Shown in pieces: positions 36,071-43,842 of a DNA stretch of 64,000 bases (position 1 is the first letter of the stretch; each line of letters opens with the position of its first letter). The position numbers and the translations under genes are program-made. The notes beneath the pieces are model-generated. The model was not told the origin of the DNA. It saw nothing but the letters and a program-made list of their open reading frames with translations, and searched no databases. The DNA comes from Blautia schinkii (GTDB lineage Bacteria; Bacillota; Clostridia; Lachnospirales; Lachnospiraceae), in assembly GCF_013304825.1 (NCBI RefSeq), contig NZ_JAAWUO010000004.1:124001-188000 (forward strand), in the 5' to 3' direction.

Positions 36071-36236
36071 CTAAATATGGAAAGTTTAAAAATTATTAAG
36101 AATTCAGTTCAGTTATTTTTTCTTTTTTGTTCATACTTTTTTCAGAATGACGTCACAGAATGACCACAAAATATGAGTATATTATTAGATGTGCAAAGGG
36201 TACTACCTTTGATAACACTTTTTTCTTTTTCATACT

Positions 36237-36266
36237 GCCGGGGCTACCTCCAATTAAAGCCCCGGC
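36237..36266. terminator. strong GC hairpin after the RhaM-like gene
   Basis: GCCGGGGCT pairs perfectly with AGCCCCGGC around a 12-base loop. The plus-strand tail is moderately T-rich; the minus-strand tail, which would serve the RhaM-like gene, is not, so termination is uncertain. Confidence 0.5.
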
Positions 36267-36289
36267 CTCCTTCCTTTTATTTTCCCATT

Positions 36290-36937
36290 TTAGTTATGCC
36301 ATGCAAGACGCACACTTGACGGGTGAACCTCTTTTGTCATCCAATCTACATCGTTGGTGATCCAGTCCATGATCCCGAGCTGGCGTGTTTCCCATGCAAC
36401 GGTTGCTTCTCTTGCTTCCGGTGTTTCTTCCACTTCCATGGTAGTGTCGATCTCATCATAGCCGAAAATATATCCGCCTGCGCTCCAGATACTGAAGTTG
36501 CTGTCCGGACCCGGATCAATTTTATCGCCTCTCTGTGCCACAAGGCCGTCATGACGGGCTTTATATTCTTCCTCACAGCCGTCTTTTAATTTTGTCATGA
36601 ACATTCTGTGGCGAATCAGCTCCTTGTTTTCTCTCACAACACCAAAATTATGATACATCAGGCGCATATCCTGATCTGGTGTGGAGATCCATGTGAAAGT
36701 ATTCTGGATTTTCTCTGTGAGAGCTGTTTTCACTTTCTCTTCTTCTGCAGAAATCACTGCTCCGTCTGCATTTTCGTAATATCCGAAGATCAGGTCTGCA
36801 GCATTCCAGATGCTGAAATTATTGATTCTGTTGCGGTCAAGATATGCAGTAAGCTCCGGCCAGATTTCACCAAGTTTTTTACGGTAATCATTCATTTTTC
36901 CTTCTTTTACTTTCATTGCAAAGGCATGTCGTTCCAT
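36290..36937 (-). CDS. tandem L-rhamnose mutarotase-like (RhaM/DUF718) protein
   Basis: A 215-residue protein that reads as two fused RhaM-type domains (about 1-100 and 105-215). Each half opens with a His-Ala/Met-Phe-x-Met/Thr-Lys strand (RHAFAMKVKEGK; RHRMFMTKLKDG), then a Glu-Tyr helix and NFSIWNAADLIFGY / NFSIWSAGGYIFGY. Single RhaM proteins are about 105 residues. RhaM interconverts anomers of L-rhamnose; the substrate of this double form is unknown. No rhamnose genes adjoin. AGGAGGATAGCATAA precedes the ATG. Confidence 0.8.
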   Translation of the reverse strand: MERHAFAMKVKEGKMNDYRKKLGEIWPELTAYLDRNRINNFSIWNAADLIFGYYENADGAVISAEEEKVKTALTEKIQNTFTWISTPDQDMRLMYHNFGVVRENKELIRHRMFMTKLKDGCEEEYKARHDGLVAQRGDKIDPGPDSNFSIWSAGGYIFGYDEIDTTMEVEETPEAREATVAWETRQLGIMDWITNDVDWMTKEVHPSSVRLAWHN

Positions 36938-37101
36938 TTATGCTATCCTCCTGTTTTGATGATTTTTCTGCTATATTTCCCACTATACTTTCCACAATGA
37001 GCAGATATATCCATTCTGCTCTCTCATATAGTCTGATTCTATCACTTTTATCCCGTTTTCACAATTCTGCTGGCAGGATTTCTGTGGATTTCCGGTGATG
37101 C

Positions 37102-38025
37102 TCAGACAAGATACAGCATGACCATCAGCGGCATGGTTATGATACTGACTATGGTGGTCATTACATTAATGGTGCTGGCATAGACCGGTTCCTGATCGTA
37201 AAGCTGTGCCAGCTGTACAACCGTTGTTGCAGAGGGTGTGATCACGGCCATCAGACTGATCAGCAGAATAGTTTTTCCTTCTTTTACCATTGAAGCCATT
37301 GGCAGATACTTTAAAAGCATTAGTATGACCAACGGAGTGACCACCATCTTCAGGATTGTGATCAGATAGATCCTGGAATGGCTGAAAATGTCTTTCCAGT
37401 TTACCTCCGTCATGGTCATTCCCAGCATAATCATACACACAGGACCCAGGGTGGCTGAGATCTGGCTCATGGTATTTCCAAGGATCACAGGCAGTCTGAT
37501 CTGTGCAAAAAACAGAATAATACCAAGGATGATCGCAATCAGATTGATATTACAGAGGATTTTTTTCCAGTTGATGCCAGCTCTCGCCTCCATCAGTGAC
37601 TGTCCGTGAGTCCACATCAGAATCATCTGTACACTTAAAAATGCACTGGCATAAATTACCCACTCCTCACCAAGGACTACGATTACAAGTGGGATCACCA
37701 GATTTCCTGAATTGGAATAGATGATGGATTCTTTTTCCACCACGCTTAATTTCAGCGGTTTGCCGATGATCCTGACAAATACCAGCAGAAAAATATGGAT
37801 CAGAACAGCTGCTGCTACTGCCAGAAGGAAACCATTGCGGATGCTTCTGGAATATTCAATCTGGAAAGCGTTGATCATCACACAGGGCATGATAATGTAA
37901 ATACAGATGACTGAGAGTGTCTTACTGCTTTTTGCATCGATGAGTCCACATTTTACCACCGCATATCCACAGGCCATCATCAGAAAAAATACGATGATCT
38001 GCTGTAATAATTGTAAAGTTATCAT
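37102..38025 (-). CDS. AEC-family (auxin efflux carrier-like) transporter
   Basis: A 307-residue membrane protein with about ten helices in two inverted halves, of the AEC/BART family. Visible family marks are the N-terminal CGYAVVKCGLID loop, IYIIMPCVMINAFQI, the NSGNLVIPLVI crossover in the middle and TPSATTVVQLAQLY in the second half. Bacterial members carry organic acids such as malate or malonate; the substrate here is open. GAGGGGAGAG precedes the ATG. It begins just after ctpA on the same strand. Confidence 0.85.
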   Translation of the reverse strand: MITLQLLQQIIVFFLMMACGYAVVKCGLIDAKSSKTLSVICIYIIMPCVMINAFQIEYSRSIRNGFLLAVAAAVLIHIFLLVFVRIIGKPLKLSVVEKESIIYSNSGNLVIPLVIVVLGEEWVIYASAFLSVQMILMWTHGQSLMEARAGINWKKILCNINLIAIILGIILFFAQIRLPVILGNTMSQISATLGPVCMIMLGMTMTEVNWKDIFSHSRIYLITILKMVVTPLVILMLLKYLPMASMVKEGKTILLISLMAVITPSATTVVQLAQLYDQEPVYASTINVMTTIVSIITMPLMVMLYLV

Positions 38026-38049
38026 TTTCTTCTCTCCCCTCTGAACGCA

Positions 38050-39237
38050 TCAGCTCTGTCCGATCTCCTTCAGGGCTGTCTGAAGCTGCGTGTCTTCCTC
38101 ATGTGTAAGTTCTGTCCAGTCTGCAGAGCCTTCAGAAAGCTCTGCTTCCACATTCGGAGTGATACCTTTTTTATTGATGTCATTTCCTTTTGGTGTGAAA
38201 TATTTTGCAATGGTGATCTTTACCGCACTGCCATCGGTAAGCGGCTGGATGGTCTGCACCACACCTTTTCCGTAAGTCGTAGTTCCTACGATCGTTCCGA
38301 TACCATAATCCTTTACTGCTCCCGCAAAAATCTCCGAAGCACTGGCACTGCTTCCGTTTACCAACACGGCAAGAGGCATGTTGAGTTCATTTTTGCCATC
38401 GCATTTCTCTTCTTCTTTCTTTCCATTTTTGTCTTCTGTGTAAACGATCAGACCTTCCGGCAAAATCTGACGGAGCACATCGCAGACTGCATTCAGAAGC
38501 CCGCCTGGATTATTTCTGAGATCTACTACTAATTTCTTCATTCCTTTATCATGAAGGTCTTCGAATGCTTTTTTGTACTGATTGCTGGTAACTTCTGAAA
38601 ATTCGGAAATGCGGATGTAGCCTGTCTCGTCATCCAGCATTTCATGAGATACTGTCTGGATCTCCACATCACGGATCTCTACTTTAATATCTGATGTTTC
38701 CTTCTGCTCTGCTCTTTGAATGGTGAGGGTGACGGAATCTTTATCACTTTCCCTGATCATGGCTGCAATGTCTGCAGTTTCTTTTTCTGTGACATCTTTA
38801 CCGTCTACGGCTTTCAGAACGTCTCCTTTTTTCAGCCCCGCCTGTTCTCCGGACCCTCCTTCATAAAGCTGTATGATCTGTGCCCCACCATCCTCGTCTT
38901 TCTGAAGAACTGCGCCGATTCCTACATAAGAGCCTTCATTGGATGTGTTCAGTTCCTTATACTGTTCTGCTGTGTAATATACGGAATATGGATCATTCAG
39001 GCCACTCATAAGACCTGCATAAAGCCCCTCTCTGAGACTGTCCTCATCTTTTTCATCCAGATATTCCTCATCGATCAGACTCTCCAGATAATTCAGTTTC
39101 TGAACAGTCGCAGAATCCGCCAGAGCGGTTCCTTTGGGAAACATAGTCTTCTGATAGCCGCCAAAGCCAGCTCCTGTGACAATTAGAGTTGCTGCTGCAC
39201 CAACAGCGATTCCTTTTTTGAATTCTTTATTATGCAT
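38050..39237 (-). CDS. ctpA: S41 carboxy-terminal processing protease
   Basis: A 395-residue membrane-anchored serine protease. An N-terminal signal-anchor (about 8-28), a PDZ domain (about 95-180; EGGSGEQAGLKKGDVLKAVDG in two parts) and the S41 core follow, with NGSSASASEIF carrying the catalytic Ser near 297 and TYGKGVVQ with Lys324. The start at 39237 has GAGGAATCAC upstream; an in-frame ATG at 39261 does not. It lies downstream of ftsEX but a hairpin intervenes. CtpA/B in Firmicutes process envelope or signalling proteins; the target here is unknown. Confidence 0.92.
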   Translation of the reverse strand: MHNKEFKKGIAVGAAATLIVTGAGFGGYQKTMFPKGTALADSATVQKLNYLESLIDEEYLDEKDEDSLREGLYAGLMSGLNDPYSVYYTAEQYKELNTSNEGSYVGIGAVLQKDEDGGAQIIQLYEGGSGEQAGLKKGDVLKAVDGKDVTEKETADIAAMIRESDKDSVTLTIQRAEQKETSDIKVEIRDVEIQTVSHEMLDDETGYIRISEFSEVTSNQYKKAFEDLHDKGMKKLVVDLRNNPGGLLNAVCDVLRQILPEGLIVYTEDKNGKKEEEKCDGKNELNMPLAVLVNGSSASASEIFAGAVKDYGIGTIVGTTTYGKGVVQTIQPLTDGSAVKITIAKYFTPKGNDINKKGITPNVEAELSEGSADWTELTHEEDTQLQTALKEIGQS

Positions 39238-39257
39238 GTGATTCCTCTTTCTGTATG

Positions 39258-39290
39258 CCAAAAACGGCTGCCGGTTCTCCGACAGCCGAT
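39258..39290 (-). terminator. rho-independent terminator of ftsEX
   Basis: ATCGGCTGTCGG pairs with CCGGCAGCCG on the minus strand, followed by TTTTTGG. Confidence 0.75.
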
Positions 39291-39300
39291 ACTTATTATA

Positions 39301-40206
39301 TTATACTCTGAGGTGCTTTCTTGTTGTGAAGAAGCTTCCCAGAAGACCGATTCCTACACCAAGTCCGAGTCCCATCGGGATCAGTCCTTCGTAAATCTGC
39401 CAGATTGGGATAAAATCTACAATACCTGTGAGCACATTAAATTTTGTTAAGATAAATTCTACTGCTGAATTATACAGGAAGAACAGTCCGATCAGCGGGA
39501 TTGCCGCACCGATCACCCCAAGGACAATACCTTCCAGAAGGAACGGCAGTCGTACAAAAGCATCTGTCGCGCCGATGTATTTCATGATTCCGATTTCTTC
39601 CTTTCGGACGGAAATACCCATGGATACCGTATTGCTGATCAGAAATACGGATATCACCAGAAGGATTCCGATCACTCCGATGGATACGTAAGATACAAGT
39701 TTATTGATAGATCCAAGTGTCTTGGATGCCTGCTCAGACTGGTTGACTTTACGGACATGCTCCAGTCCCTGTATGTAATTTACCAGCTCTGTCTGCTTGG
39801 TGATATCGTTAAGATATACATGATAATTAGATGAATTCACAAGCGGGTTATCATCCTTGAATCCGTCTGCCGCATCTTCATCGTCAAAATACTGCTTCTT
39901 ATATTCTTCCCATGCCTGGTCTGCTGATTCATACTCAATCTTCGCCACCTCAGATCTTGCCTGGATTTCTTCACCTACTGCCTGGATTTCTTCCTCCGTT
40001 GTTCCTTCGTCAAAGAATACTGTGATCGGAACTTCCGCTTCTACCTTATGCGCTATATTATCCACATTGTTTACAATAGAATAAAAAATACCTACCAGAA
40101 AAATACAGGCTGCCATTGTAATGATACACGCAAGGGAAAACATCCAGTTTCTCTTTATGTTCTTGAATCCCTGTTTCAGGGTATACCAGATCGTACTAGG
40201 CCTCAT
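39301..40206 (-). CDS. ftsX: cell division protein FtsX
   Basis: Membrane partner of FtsE that transmits ATP hydrolysis to peptidoglycan hydrolases outside. The 301-residue protein has TM1 at about 20-42, an extracellular domain of about 120 residues, and three C-terminal helices in the FtsX fold (VSMGISVRKEEIGIMKYIGA is the cytoplasmic coupling region). The start at 40206 has GGGAGGATATC upstream and overlaps the end of ftsE by 11 bases; a longer frame to 40227 lacks that support. Confidence 0.95.
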   Translation of the reverse strand: MRPSTIWYTLKQGFKNIKRNWMFSLACIITMAACIFLVGIFYSIVNNVDNIAHKVEAEVPITVFFDEGTTEEEIQAVGEEIQARSEVAKIEYESADQAWEEYKKQYFDDEDAADGFKDDNPLVNSSNYHVYLNDITKQTELVNYIQGLEHVRKVNQSEQASKTLGSINKLVSYVSIGVIGILLVISVFLISNTVSMGISVRKEEIGIMKYIGATDAFVRLPFLLEGIVLGVIGAAIPLIGLFFLYNSAVEFILTKFNVLTGIVDFIPIWQIYEGLIPMGLGLGVGIGLLGSFFTTRKHLRV

Positions 40207-40879
40207 GATATCCTCCCTCTTTCTCATCGCTGATGATCTTGCCGTTGTGCATGGTAACTACTCTTTTACGCATGGCATTGACGATATCTTTATTATGGGT
40301 AACTACCAGGACTGTTGTTCCTCTGTCATTGATCTGTTCCATCAGTGCCATGATCTCCTCGGAAGTCTTTGGATCCAGATTTCCGGTTGGCTCATCTGCC
40401 AGAAGGATGTCCGGGCGGTTTACCAGTGCTCTGGCCAGTGCTACTCGCTGCTGCTCACCACCGGAGAGTTCATCCGGATATGCTTTATATTTTCCGGCAA
40501 GTCCTACTTCCTGAAGGACTTCCGGTACCCGTTTACGGATAACACGGGTCGGTCTTCCGATGACACGCTGTGCAAATGCCACATTCTCATATACATTGCG
40601 GTCTTTCAGAAGACGGAAATCCTGGAACACTACGCCAAGTTTTCTGCGATATTTCGCTACACGTCTGTGTTTCATCTTCTCCAGACGTTCGCCGCTGACT
40701 GTAATAGTTCCGCCTGTGGAATCCAGTTCTTTCATCAGAAGCTTGATCAGGGTTGATTTACCTGAACCGCTGCTTCCGACTACAAATACGAATTCCCCTT
40801 TATCTACATGTAAGTTCGCATGATTCACAGCCGGAAGACCCGGACCGTAAGATTTGCTCACATCTACAAGATCGATCAT
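40196..40879 (-). CDS. ftsE: cell division ATP-binding protein FtsE
   Basis: ABC ATPase of the FtsEX complex at the division or elongation machinery. The 227-residue protein has Walker A GSSGSGKST (about 35-43), Q-loop VVFQDFRLL, signature LSGGEQQRVA, Walker B ILLADEPTGNLD and the H-loop VVTHN. AGAGGAGGATAAAT precedes the ATG. A strong promoter lies about 55 bases upstream. Confidence 0.96.
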   Translation of the reverse strand: MIDLVDVSKSYGPGLPAVNHANLHVDKGEFVFVVGSSGSGKSTLIKLLMKELDSTGGTITVSGERLEKMKHRRVAKYRRKLGVVFQDFRLLKDRNVYENVAFAQRVIGRPTRVIRKRVPEVLQEVGLAGKYKAYPDELSGGEQQRVALARALVNRPDILLADEPTGNLDPKTSEEIMALMEQINDRGTTVLVVTHNKDIVNAMRKRVVTMHNGKIISDEKEGGYHEA

Positions 40880-40933
40880 ATTTATCCTCCTCTATGTAAT
40901 CCAAATATGGTTTCTTAACTTTTTTGTAATATT

Positions 40934-40962
40934 ATTGTAATATATTTCCTGTCTGATTGCAA
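40934..40962 (-). promoter_or_regulatory. Sigma-A promoter of ftsEX
   Basis: TTGCAA and TACAAT, 17-base spacer, minus strand. The remaining 200 bases up to the CdaR-like gene contain a nested inverted repeat (GAAGTTC/GAACTTC within GGCGG/CCGCC, about 41043-41096) that may terminate the upstream gene; its T tract is weak. Confidence 0.6.
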
Positions 40963-41176
40963 GAATAAATTTCCCAGAGCCAAAACAGCCCTCTTCGAGT
41001 TATTTATTTTAACGTAAAAACACAAAAATTACAATAGAACTGATGGCGGTTATCTGTGAAGTTCGTGTGAACTTCCATATAAAAACTGCCGCCTATCCAA
41101 AAAAGATCAAGCGACAGTTAAAAAATTCTGTTTTTACCTTAATGTATTGAACTATCATCCTGATTCCAAGATGATA

Positions 41177-42268
41177 TCAGTACTCCAGTGTCTCCATATA
41201 CTTCATATATCTGACAACCATCAACGCGATCTTAAATGTGATCGCATCTTCGAATACTCTCAGATCCAGTCCTGTGCTCTTCTGAAGTTTATCCAGACGA
41301 TATACGAGTGTATTTCTGTGGATATACAGCTGTCTGGATGTCTCAGATACATTCAGGCTGTTCTCGAAGAATTTATCAATGGTGACAAGTGTTTCCTCAT
41401 CGAAATCATCCGGTGACTTGTTATCGAAAATCTCACGGATGAACATCTTGCACAGCGGAATAGGCAGCTGATAGATCAGTCGTCCGATTCCCAGTGAACT
41501 GTATGCAATCACTTCTTTATCTCCAAAGAAGATCTTACCTACATCAAGTGCCATACGGGCTTCCTTATAGGAACGTGAAACTTCCTTCAGCTCATTGACG
41601 ATAGTACCATATGCCATATGGACATCCTCGCCATCCTTGTTCAGGTCAAGAGTATCCAGAATCGTATGAGCCAGCTTATCCATCTCCGGATAGCCCTCTC
41701 CGTCCTCCAGTTCCTTGACGATAATAATGCTCTTCTCATCTACAGCAGTGATAAAATCTCTGCTCTTTCCACCAAAAAGACTCTTCACGCTCTCCACTGA
41801 GCTGTGATCCTTCTCCTGGTTCAGTTCCAGAATCATAACTACACGACGGACATCTGCCTCAATATGAAGCTTCTTCGCTCTGTTGTAAATATCAACCAGA
41901 AGAAGATTATCAAGAAGAAGATTCTTGATAAAGCTGTCCTTGTCAAAACGCTCCTTATACGCTACGATCAGATTCTGGATCTGGAAGGCTGCAAGCTTGC
42001 CTACCATATAAGTATCCTCATCATCCCCATGGGCCACAAGGACATACTCCAACTGATAATCATCACAGACCTTAAAGTACTGAAATCCCTTGACAAGCTG
42101 GCTGTCTGCCTGGGATTCTACAAAAGCCTGGATATCTGCCGGCTGGATTTCAAAATCAGAAAAGGTAGATGCCAACACCTTACCGTCCGTATCAATGACA
42201 CAAAATTCTGTCCTTGATATTTCTTTAAGTCCCTCGAGCGTATTCTGTAACACCTGATTCGATATCAT
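41177..42268 (-). CDS. PucR/CdaR-type transcriptional regulator
   Basis: A 363-residue regulator. The C-terminal 60 residues form the PucR helix-turn-helix (NVSETSRQLYIHRNTLVYRL, then a DKLQ linker), preceded by a GGDEF-like/CdaR central domain (VRRVVMILELNQ to about 270), and an N-terminal sensor domain that resembles a PAS-like fold (TEFCVIDTDGKVLAS). It belongs to the group that includes CdaR (sugar diacids) but the ligand is not readable. I start at ATG 42268, 9 bases after AAGGGA; an in-frame TTG at 42277 abuts that site. Confidence 0.82.
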   Translation of the reverse strand: MISNQVLQNTLEGLKEISRTEFCVIDTDGKVLASTFSDFEIQPADIQAFVESQADSQLVKGFQYFKVCDDYQLEYVLVAHGDDEDTYMVGKLAAFQIQNLIVAYKERFDKDSFIKNLLLDNLLLVDIYNRAKKLHIEADVRRVVMILELNQEKDHSSVESVKSLFGGKSRDFITAVDEKSIIIVKELEDGEGYPEMDKLAHTILDTLDLNKDGEDVHMAYGTIVNELKEVSRSYKEARMALDVGKIFFGDKEVIAYSSLGIGRLIYQLPIPLCKMFIREIFDNKSPDDFDEETLVTIDKFFENSLNVSETSRQLYIHRNTLVYRLDKLQKSTGLDLRVFEDAITFKIALMVVRYMKYMETLEY

Positions 42269-42404
42269 TCCGTTCAATCCCTTCTCACTTATGTGTATGC
42301 TTATCTTCTGTCTTTCCCTCTCTATCTATGGCTATTTTAATACAAAATCACCAAAAATAAAAGAGGAAAACAGAAAAAACTTACAAATTTTTGTTGAAAT
42401 CAGC

Positions 42405-43274
42405 CTAATTTTTCTCTATAAACCCTTCTCCATGAACCTCTCTTGCATCGGAAACAATCACAAAAGCATTGGGGTCAATATCATCCACCAGCTCTTTCAG
42501 CTTCACGATTTCCTTCTTATTTACCACACAGAAGATGATGGTTTTCTCCTGGCCGGAGTACATACCCTTGCCACAGATTCCGGTTGCCCCACGATCCAGG
42601 TCTTCCATAATGACCTTTGCCACCTCATCCGGCTTCTCCGTAATGATAAATGTCTGCTTGGAAAACTTCAGACCTTCGATCAGGCTGTCGGATACTTTTG
42701 TTACCAGATAAACTGCAATGATGGCATACAGAGCACGCTGGATGCCAAACACATACATACCCACAATTACAACAAGGCCATCAATAAACTGCATGATCTG
42801 TGCGATGGAATAATGACTTATATACTTCTGGATCAGTGCTGCCATCATATCCGTTCCGCCTGTGGTTCCCTGTCCGAGGAAAACCATTCCGATGCCGATT
42901 CCCAGGATCACACCACCGTATACAGCAGCCAGAAGAAGATCATCTCCCGCAATATTCCACACCGGCTGAATGGCAAGCCAGGTTGAGAGGGAGATCTCAC
43001 CGGCCAGAGCTTTTTTTACAAAAGAAAAGCCTTTGATCCGCCATCCCAGAAAAAACAGTGGGATGTTCAGCGTGATATTGGTAAGCCACAGCGGAACTCC
43101 GCCATCTATGATCCCACCGGTCCAGTGCTTCACCAGGATCGCAATACCGGAAAAGCCGCCTGTTACCAGCCCGGTTGCATCAAAAACGGAATTGATGGCA
43201 AGTGCCATCAGCCCGGTTCCTGCTATGATCAGAAGATAATCCAGATACCATTTCTTTTTTTTCACAAGACTCAT
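42405..43274 (-). CDS. YitT-family membrane protein (DUF161/DUF2179)
   Basis: A 289-residue protein with five to six N-terminal helices (about 8-170; GTGLMALAINSVFDATGLVTGG in parts is family-typical) and a cytoplasmic C-terminal DUF2179 domain (about 200-285; ARSRS-type GATGICGKGMYSG and VDDIDPNAFVIVSDAREVHGEGF). YitT proteins are widespread in Firmicutes with poorly defined transport function. AAAGGAGCACTTT precedes the ATG. Confidence 0.87.
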   Translation of the reverse strand: MSLVKKKKWYLDYLLIIAGTGLMALAINSVFDATGLVTGGFSGIAILVKHWTGGIIDGGVPLWLTNITLNIPLFFLGWRIKGFSFVKKALAGEISLSTWLAIQPVWNIAGDDLLLAAVYGGVILGIGIGMVFLGQGTTGGTDMMAALIQKYISHYSIAQIMQFIDGLVVIVGMYVFGIQRALYAIIAVYLVTKVSDSLIEGLKFSKQTFIITEKPDEVAKVIMEDLDRGATGICGKGMYSGQEKTIIFCVVNKKEIVKLKELVDDIDPNAFVIVSDAREVHGEGFIEKN

Positions 43275-43419
43275 AAAGTGCTCCTTTCATTTTTTTCACA
43301 GCAGTTTCTGAAAAATCTGCATGAAATGTTTCCCAAATATATACATTCCACTGCAAAAATTTCATAACGCTGCAGTATCATATGACAACTGCATCAGTTT
43401 CCCGTACTGATGTGTCATA

Positions 43420-43463
43420 AAAAGAACGGGCACGTACACTATTCTGCGTCCGTTCCCGTTCTC
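43420..43463 (-). terminator. rho-independent terminator of the OPT-pqqD unit
   Basis: AGAACGGG pairs with CCCGTTCT on the minus strand, followed by TTTTTATG. Confidence 0.75.
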
Positions 43464-43467
43464 AATG

Positions 43468-43842
43468 CTACTTATCTGTCTTCTTATTTATAAAATGGAC
43501 AAAGTCATAGCTTTCCATTATCTGAAAGTATTTTACGATTCTCGGATAAAGCGGTTCTGCCTTATCTCCGAAATGTTCTTTCACCAGCAGGGCAATATCC
43601 TGCACGGTTTTTGTTCCATCGATCTCCGGCCAGATAAAAGTTCCCATTTCATCAAGATGAACCTTGGAAAACCTTGGCTTGCCAAAAACCTTCTGCGCGA
43701 TGGTATTGAACATACCCTTATTCTCTATCTCAAGAATGATCCGCTGCTTCAGGTCCCGGTGCCACCGGATCGACTGGTTTGTTTCCGGGATCAGATCAAG
43801 ATAGTTGATATCCTGTTTCTTATCCTTTTTGTTTTTTCTCAT
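43468..43842 (-). CDS. PqqD-like (RiPP recognition element fold) protein
   Basis: A 124-residue protein. Residues about 30-115 match the PqqD family: an IRW strand, VFGKPRFSKVHLDEMGTFIWPEIDG, and TVQDIALLVKEHFG, forming the winged helix-like RRE fold that binds leader peptides in RiPP systems. The first 25 residues are very basic. No radical SAM enzyme or precursor peptide is visible nearby. Its ATG overlaps the stop of the OPT transporter by one base (TGATG), so it is translated by coupling to that gene. Function unknown. Confidence 0.7.
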   Translation of the reverse strand: MRKNKKDKKQDINYLDLIPETNQSIRWHRDLKQRIILEIENKGMFNTIAQKVFGKPRFSKVHLDEMGTFIWPEIDGTKTVQDIALLVKEHFGDKAEPLYPRIVKYFQIMESYDFVHFINKKTDK

